Part shown: positions 59,653 to 64,000 of the stretch, one piece after another | Layout of the letters: every line of letters begins with the position of its first letter | Position numbering within the stretch: the stretch's first letter is position 1 | NCBI RefSeq assembly: GCF_009695875.1 | Contig: NZ_VUNC01000008.1 | Coordinates: forward strand, 57,089 to 121,088 | Reading direction: 5' to 3' | DNA length: 64,000 nucleotides | Origin: Olsenella porci | GTDB lineage: Bacteria; Actinomycetota; Coriobacteriia; Coriobacteriales; Atopobiaceae | The notes under the pieces: model-generated | What the model was told of the DNA's origin: nothing | The model's database searches: none | What the model saw: only the letters and a program-made list of their open reading frames with translations | Program-made: the position numbers and the translations under genes

Positions 59653-60255
59653 GTGAGCAAGAAGAGGCAGAGGAAGGGTCGCACCCCGGGCCCCGGCAAC
59701 GCGTCGAAGAGGAGACAGCAGGAGAGCAAGGAGTTCAGGCTCCCGCAGGTGAGCGAGACCAAGCATCCCAGGCCCGTCACGGTAGGGGAGCGCATCGCTA
59801 CCATCTTCGAGCTCGTAGCGGTGTGCGTGGTGTGGTTCATCGTCGCCTTCCGTTTCTTCCCGAGCACCGAGCCGGTGGGTGCCTTCGCGATAGGTGCGGT
59901 GTACTTCCTGGGTGCCTTCTCCATGTACATGGTTCGCGCCGCCATTGAGTCGAGGCGCCGCTACGGCAAGGTCGACAAGAAGAGGCTCCTGTACTACAAC
60001 CAGATGATCAAAGGCGACCAGAAGTGGTCCCTCTACATCGGCCTCTCGTTCTTTGCGCTGTCGATGCTGCTCCGTTGGCTGTTCCCCTCTCCCAACTTCA
60101 ACATGGTCGGCATCGACATCGCGACCTCCTTCTACCTGGGCTACATTTGGACCGCAAAGTACAAGGGCGAGGAGTCGCTTCCCTTTGAGTACATGGAGAC
60201 GACCTTCCTCCTGCTCACCGTGTTCACAAATTACATCGTGTACTTCCTTGGATGA
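59653..60255 (+). CDS. Hypothetical membrane protein, 200 residues
   Basis: I do not recognise the family. The first 45 residues are strongly basic (SKKRQRKGRTPGPGNASKRR), followed by four hydrophobic segments (about 55-75, 85-105, 135-155, 175-195) with polar loops. The GTG at 59653 has GGGAGG 7 bases upstream; the frame is open upstream to 59557 without a better start. It lies inside the operon, 12 bp before dhaK and 105 bp after the aldolase gene, so it may be co-transcribed but its role there is unclear. A membrane anchor or regulator is possible. Confidence 0.6.
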   Translation: MSKKRQRKGRTPGPGNASKRRQQESKEFRLPQVSETKHPRPVTVGERIATIFELVAVCVVWFIVAFRFFPSTEPVGAFAIGAVYFLGAFSMYMVRAAIESRRRYGKVDKKRLLYYNQMIKGDQKWSLYIGLSFFALSMLLRWLFPSPNFNMVGIDIATSFYLGYIWTAKYKGEESLPFEYMETTFLLLTVFTNYIVYFLG

Positions 60256-60267
60256 GAGGAACAAGCC

Positions 60268-61260
60268 ATGAAGAAGATCATCAACGCGCCCGAGGACTAC
60301 GTCGACGAGATGCTGCAGGGGATCTATGCCTCGCACCCCGACCAGGTGAAGTGCGCGGCGGGTGACCTGCGCTGCTACTGCACCGCTCATAAGCACGATG
60401 GCAAGGTCGCCATCATCACCGGTGGCGGAACGGGGCACCTTCCGCTGTTCCTTGGGTACGTGGGTGACGGCCTGATCGACGGCTGCGGCGTGGGCGGGGT
60501 GTTCCAGTCTCCCTCCGCCGAGCAGATCTACAACATCACCAAGGAGGTCGAGGCGGGTGCCGGCGTCCTCTACCTCTATGGCAACTACACCGGGGACATC
60601 ATGAACTTTGACATGGCCTCCGAGATGCTCGAGATGGACGACATCGAGTGCCGCTCCCTCGTTGGGGCGGACGACGTGCTCTCCAACAAGAATCCCGAGG
60701 CGCGCCGCGGCGTCGCGGGAATCTTCTTCATGTACAAGGCAGCCGGAGCAAAGGCCGACGAGGGTGGCACCCTGGACGAGGTGTACGCTGCCGCCAAGAA
60801 GGCGGGGGACAACGTGCGGACGGTCGGCTTTGCCCTCACGCCCTGCATCGTCCCCGAAGTGGGTCACGCAAACTTCGAGCTCAAGGACGACGAGATGGCC
60901 TTTGGCATGGGCATCCACGGCGAGCCGGGTGTATGGAACGGCCCCATCAAGACGGCGGACGAGCTGGCGGAGGAGTCGGTGGGCGAGATCCTGGCGGACA
61001 TGCCCCTGGAGGAGGGCACTGAGGTCGCGCTCCTCATAAACGGCCTTGGTGCGACCTCTGTAGAGGAGCTCTACATCCTCAACAACTCGGTACGCAAGCA
61101 GCTTGACGCAAAGGGCGTGAAGGTCTGGCGCTCCTGGACCGGCGAGTACGCGACCTCCATGGAGATGGCCGGCGCCTCGATTTCGGTCTGCAGGGTCGAC
61201 GACGAGCTCAAGGGCTACTTCGAGCATCCCGTCAACACCCCGTTCATCTGCCAGAAGTAG
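60268..61260 (+). CDS. dhaK: DAK-family kinase, substrate-binding subunit (DhaK-like)
   Basis: A 330-residue DhaK-type protein. It forms a hemiaminal with the ketone substrate through His217 in GMGIHGEPG, and has the phosphate-loop-like GGGTGHLPLFLGYVGDG (Thr replacing the usual Ser). With DhaL it phosphorylates dihydroxyacetone or, in related enzymes, ketotetroses such as erythrulose. Its partner gene dhaL begins 20 bp downstream. No dhaM phosphotransfer gene is seen, so the PTS-dependent mode is not supported by the window. The start at 60268 follows GAGAGGAA by 7 bases. Confidence 0.88.
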   Translation: MKKIINAPEDYVDEMLQGIYASHPDQVKCAAGDLRCYCTAHKHDGKVAIITGGGTGHLPLFLGYVGDGLIDGCGVGGVFQSPSAEQIYNITKEVEAGAGVLYLYGNYTGDIMNFDMASEMLEMDDIECRSLVGADDVLSNKNPEARRGVAGIFFMYKAAGAKADEGGTLDEVYAAAKKAGDNVRTVGFALTPCIVPEVGHANFELKDDEMAFGMGIHGEPGVWNGPIKTADELAEESVGEILADMPLEEGTEVALLINGLGATSVEELYILNNSVRKQLDAKGVKVWRSWTGEYATSMEMAGASISVCRVDDELKGYFEHPVNTPFICQK

Positions 61261-61280
61261 AGATAGCGAGGAGCTTGAGC

Positions 61281-61931
61281 ATGGATAAGATGACGATTGG
61301 CGACGTGCCGGACATGTTCGACTGCGTCGCCCAGATCTTTGCCGAGAAGAAGGACGAGCTCTGCCAGATGGACGCCGCCATGGGTGACGGGGACCTGGGG
61401 CTCACAATGAGCAAGGGCTACGGGGCGCTCCCCGGCTTCCTGCGCGACCTCCAGGGCGAGGGTGACATCGGCAAGATGCTGTTCAAGGGCGCCATGAAGA
61501 TGCAGAACACCGTTCCCTCCACGATGGGAACGCTCATGTCCTCCGGGGTGATGCAGGCGGGGAAGTCCCTCAAGGGCAAGGTGGAGCTTGAGCCCGCCGA
61601 CATGGCGACGTTCGTCACCTCGTTTGCCGAGGGAATCAAGAAGCGCGGCAAGTGCGAGCTGGGTGACAGAACCATCCTGGATTCCGTTGACGCCGGGGCC
61701 GAGGCTGCACGCGAGGCAGTTGCGGATAATGCGGATGCCACGTTTACGGATGTCATGGCCGCGGCGGTCGACGGGGCAAAGAGGGGCGTCGAGGCGACGA
61801 AGGACATGGTTCCCAAATTCGGTAAGGCGGCGGTCCACGCAGCAAAGGCTAAGGGAGTTGCAGACCAGGGAGCAGTGGCTGGCCTGTATCTGCTGGAGGG
61901 GCTCGGCAGCTACTTCGCTGGAAGGGAATAG
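61281..61931 (+). CDS. dhaL: DAK-family kinase, nucleotide-binding subunit (DhaL-like)
   Basis: A 216-residue all-helical DhaL protein that binds ADP or ATP and magnesium through an aspartate cluster (MDAAMGDGDLGLTMSKG). The GDGDLG form, Leu in place of the usual His (GDGDHG), occurs in DAK kinases that act on substrates other than dihydroxyacetone, as I recall; this is not decisive. The later STMGTLMSSGVMQAGKSL and GDRTILDSVDAG motifs line the nucleotide pocket. The ATG at 61281 follows GAGGAG. It pairs with the dhaK just upstream. Confidence 0.87.
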   Translation: MDKMTIGDVPDMFDCVAQIFAEKKDELCQMDAAMGDGDLGLTMSKGYGALPGFLRDLQGEGDIGKMLFKGAMKMQNTVPSTMGTLMSSGVMQAGKSLKGKVELEPADMATFVTSFAEGIKKRGKCELGDRTILDSVDAGAEAAREAVADNADATFTDVMAAAVDGAKRGVEATKDMVPKFGKAAVHAAKAKGVADQGAVAGLYLLEGLGSYFAGRE

Positions 61932-61991
61932 ACATCACCGGGGTCGCCGCCTCAAGATGGGGCCCGACCCCCACATCAGTGGGAGGCAACC

Positions 61992-63695
61992 ATGCTCTAC
62001 AACGATCCCAAGAACTTCCGCGACGACATGCTCAAGGGCTACGTCGCCGCGTACCCCGACTATGTGACGCTCGTCCCCGGCGGCGTTGCCCGAGCGACCA
62101 AGATGCCCGAGGGTAAGGTCGCGGTCATCAATGGCGGAGGCTCCGGTCACTACCCGGCGTTCTGCGGCATCGTGGGGGATGGCTTCATGGACGCGACCGT
62201 GGTGGGCAACGTGTTCACGTCCCCCTCGACCGAGGATGTCCTGGGCGTGGCCAGGGCCGTCGACCAGGGCACGGGCATCTACATCGTGGGTGGCAACTAC
62301 GCCGGCGACAAGATGAACTTCAACATGGCGCGCGACAGGCTCCGCTCCGAGGGCATCGACTGCCGCTCCTTCTACATCACCGACGATGTCGCATCCGCCA
62401 AGCCGGAGGAGCGCGAGAAGCGCCGCGGCAACGTGGGTACGTTCATGGTGTTCAAGGCCGCCGGTGCCGCTGCTGCGGCTGGCCTCGGCCTCGACGAGCT
62501 CGAGCGCGTTACGGCGAAGGCAAACGACCGCACTAGGACCGTGTCCGTCGGGTTCCGCGGCTGCACCCTGCCCGGCGAAGGCGAGCCCCTGTTCCATGTC
62601 CCCAAGGGCAGGATGGAGGTCGGCCAGGGCATCCACGGAGAGCCCGGCGTCGGGGAGGACGACGTGAGGCCCGCCGCCGAGGTCGCGGAGCTGCTGGTCG
62701 ACAGGGTCCTCGCCGAGGCACCGGACGACGACTCCAAGCGCATCGCCGTGATCCTGGACGGCCTGGGCTCCACCAAGTACGAGGAGCTCTTTGTGGTGTG
62801 GGGCACCGTGAGGGAGCTTCTGGAGGAGAGGGGCTACACGCTGGTGAGCCCGCTCGTGGGGGAGTACGTGACCTCGCTCGACATTGAGGGCATCGCCCTT
62901 GCGGTCGAGTTCCTGGACGACGAGCTCGAGGGGTACTGGCTCGCGCCGTGCGACACCGCCTCGTTCCGGAGGGGGCAGGGCTCCATGGCCAGGGGCGAGC
63001 GCAGGGTGTACGCACGCGCCGAGGAGGCTGCCGAGAGCTTCGAGGCGGGCTCCGACGCCTCGCGCGGGCTCGCCGGGCAGCTCGTTGGCGCCTTTGACCG
63101 CGTCCGCGACGCCATAGCGGCCGCCGAGGACGAGCTTGCGAGGATTGACGGCGTCGCGGGTGACGGCGACCACGGCCGCGGCATGGTGAAGGGCACCGAG
63201 GCTGCCGCCTCCGCCGCGAGGAGGGCATACGACCTGGGGGCCGCGGCCGGCTCCGTCCTCGACGAGGCGGGAAAGGCCTGGGCTGCCAAGGCCGGCGGCA
63301 CCTCCGGCGTGCTCTGGGGAGCCGCGCTCGAGGCCGCGGGCTCCGTCGTGGGCGACCACGCCGACTCGTACGACGCCGGCACCGCCGCGAGGGCGGCCGA
63401 CGCCGCTGCACGCAGGATGGGGGAGCTCGGCGGCGCCCACCGCGGCGACAAGACGATGCTCGACGCGCTAATCCCCTTCTCGGAGGAGCTCGGGAGGCAG
63501 GCCGCGGCCGGTGCCGGCTTCCGTGACGCCTGGTCCTCCGCGGCCTCGGTGGCGCGGGAGGCGGCGGAGGCGACCAAGGACCTCGTCCCCAAGGTCGGGC
63601 GCGCCCGCCCCGCCGCCGAGCGCAGCCTCGGCACGCCGGACGCCGGTGCCGTCTCCATGGCGCTGTGCATGAGGGCTGCCCTCCCGGAGGAGTAG
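61992..63695 (+). CDS. Fused DhaKL-type (ATP-dependent) DAK kinase
   Basis: A 567-residue single-chain kinase. The N-terminal DhaK part (1-330) has GGGSGHYPAFCGIVGDG and the substrate-binding His215 in GQGIHGEPG. The C-terminal DhaL part (about 365-567) has the aspartate cluster GVAGDGDHGRGM and the GDKTMLDALIPF motif. Such fused proteins are ATP-dependent dihydroxyacetone or erythrulose kinases. It follows the separate dhaK/dhaL pair after 60 bp, so the operon encodes two complete DAK kinases. The start at 61992 has GGGAGG 5-6 bases upstream, and a hairpin terminator follows the stop codon. Confidence 0.88.
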   Translation: MLYNDPKNFRDDMLKGYVAAYPDYVTLVPGGVARATKMPEGKVAVINGGGSGHYPAFCGIVGDGFMDATVVGNVFTSPSTEDVLGVARAVDQGTGIYIVGGNYAGDKMNFNMARDRLRSEGIDCRSFYITDDVASAKPEEREKRRGNVGTFMVFKAAGAAAAAGLGLDELERVTAKANDRTRTVSVGFRGCTLPGEGEPLFHVPKGRMEVGQGIHGEPGVGEDDVRPAAEVAELLVDRVLAEAPDDDSKRIAVILDGLGSTKYEELFVVWGTVRELLEERGYTLVSPLVGEYVTSLDIEGIALAVEFLDDELEGYWLAPCDTASFRRGQGSMARGERRVYARAEEAAESFEAGSDASRGLAGQLVGAFDRVRDAIAAAEDELARIDGVAGDGDHGRGMVKGTEAAASAARRAYDLGAAAGSVLDEAGKAWAAKAGGTSGVLWGAALEAAGSVVGDHADSYDAGTAARAADAAARRMGELGGAHRGDKTMLDALIPFSEELGRQAAAGAGFRDAWSSAASVAREAAEATKDLVPKVGRARPAAERSLGTPDAGAVSMALCMRAALPEE

Positions 63696-63705
63696 GATCC
63701 AGTTT

Positions 63706-63737
63706 CCGACCCGTCGGGCTTCATGCCGGCGGGTCGG
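63706..63737 (+). terminator. Terminator of the PTS-aldolase-DAK operon
   Basis: CCGACCCGTCGG (63706-63717) pairs with CCGGCGGGTCGG (63726-63737; one wobble), 8-nt loop, followed by a pyrimidine-rich stretch. It starts 11 bp after the DhaKL stop. Confidence 0.7.
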
Positions 63738-63829
63738 CCTCTCTCTTCTTGGGGGGAACGCCCTTCTCCCCATGGGGATGTGTTCTATGATTCCTGGGAC
63801 ATGGTTGATGCGCTGCGAGGGGAGACCAC

Positions 63830-63958
63830 ATGAGTGACGACGCGGCAAAGCGCCTGAGCGGGGAGCTGTATGATGATAGCGCTAGCTTAGGTTTCACCAG
63901 ATTGACCAACACGCGCCCCAATCCGACCAGCGCGAATGCGCCAGCCAAACCAGCGTAG
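63830..63958 (+). pseudogene. 5' fragment of a sugar O-acetyltransferase gene, interrupted
   Basis: The ATG at 63830 has GAGGGGAGA 6 bases upstream and begins MSDDAAKRLSGELYDDS, which matches the N terminus of maltose/galactoside O-acetyltransferases (x-GELYDxSD). From about codon 18 the similarity stops and the frame runs on for 25 unrelated codons to a TAG at 63956-63958. The gene seems to be cut by foreign sequence that continues beyond the window. If this is a natural variant rather than an insertion, the ORF could encode a 42-residue peptide, which I consider unlikely. Confidence 0.5.
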
Positions 63959-64000
63959 TTTCACCACTTTCACCAACTAGGCTCAGCCCCGAACCGACGA
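63885..64000. mobile_element. Possible end of an inserted element at the right edge
   Basis: The sequence from about 63885 shows two similar direct repeats, GGTTTCACCAGATTGACCAAC (near 63890) and GTTTCACCACTTTCACCAAC (near 63958), spaced 68 bp apart, and interrupts the acetyltransferase frame. Such repeated transposase-binding-like motifs at an abrupt junction suggest the terminus of an insertion sequence, but the rest lies outside the window. Confidence 0.35.

Noticed and set aside
58660..61227. 855-codon minus-strand frame opposite the aldolase and dhaK genes
   Set aside because: It is a GC-rich shadow of real plus-strand genes with clear motifs; its own translation has no family features.
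61935..63440. 501-codon minus-strand frame opposite DhaKL
   Set aside because: Shadow frame; the plus-strand protein has all DAK motifs.

Overview
The window is a 64 kb piece of a high-GC Gram-positive chromosome. Gene content (PTS transport, an NAD-dependent D-2-hydroxyacid dehydrogenase, glycogen branching enzyme, thiamine-precursor salvage, no respiratory genes) and the protein sequences suggest a host-associated fermenting actinobacterium of the Coriobacteriia (Olsenella/Atopobium-like). That placement is inference from sequence style, not from a marker gene. No rRNA or tRNA gene was found.

Layout. 1-9 kb: C-terminal end of a membrane protein, an MFS drug exporter, a small unknown gene with a palindromic operator, a DUF1275 membrane protein, a flavodoxin behind a MerR-type promoter, a decarboxylase-cupin fusion, a histidine kinase/response regulator pair and a DedA protein. 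9.1-9.8 kb: gene remnants. 10-28 kb: a complete accessory Sec (SecA2/SecY2) locus: a 2600-residue serine-rich repeat adhesin, then secY2, asp1, asp2, asp3, secA2, gtfA and gtfB, tightly packed or overlapping. The two glycosyltransferases should initiate O-glycosylation of the serine repeats, Asp1-3 modify or chaperone the substrate, and SecA2/SecY2 export it. 28-34 kb: two cyclic-di-GMP proteins, one with EAL and GGDEF domains and one membrane diguanylate cyclase behind a nine-G tract. 34-36.5 kb: a MazG-like pyrophosphohydrolase next to a GIY-YIG/DUF2075 helicase-like protein, a possible defence pair.

36.5-52.6 kb: a branched-chain amino acid carrier; a TPP-riboswitch-controlled thiamine/pyrimidine uptake operon; an alpha/beta hydrolase; GlgB; a HAD phosphatase; a 0.9 kb non-coding stretch with a probable structured RNA and two repeat families; a D-lactate-type dehydrogenase; Dps; a LysR regulator; an ECF-like membrane protein with a DUF1893 protein; and an unusual disulfide reductase. 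52.8-63.7 kb: a HAD phosphatase, a PRD/EIIB/EIIA regulator, and an operon of galactitol-type PTS genes (IIA, IIB, IIC), a class II aldolase, a small membrane protein, and two DAK-family kinases (separate DhaK + DhaL and a fused DhaKL). The right edge holds the first codons of a sugar O-acetyltransferase, apparently broken by an inserted element.

The most interesting items are the accessory Sec locus whose adhesin has no visible LPxTG anchor, the PTS-aldolase-DAK operon with an elaborate palindromic control region, the MazG/DUF2075 pair, the unidentified structured RNA, and several families of short intergenic repeats.
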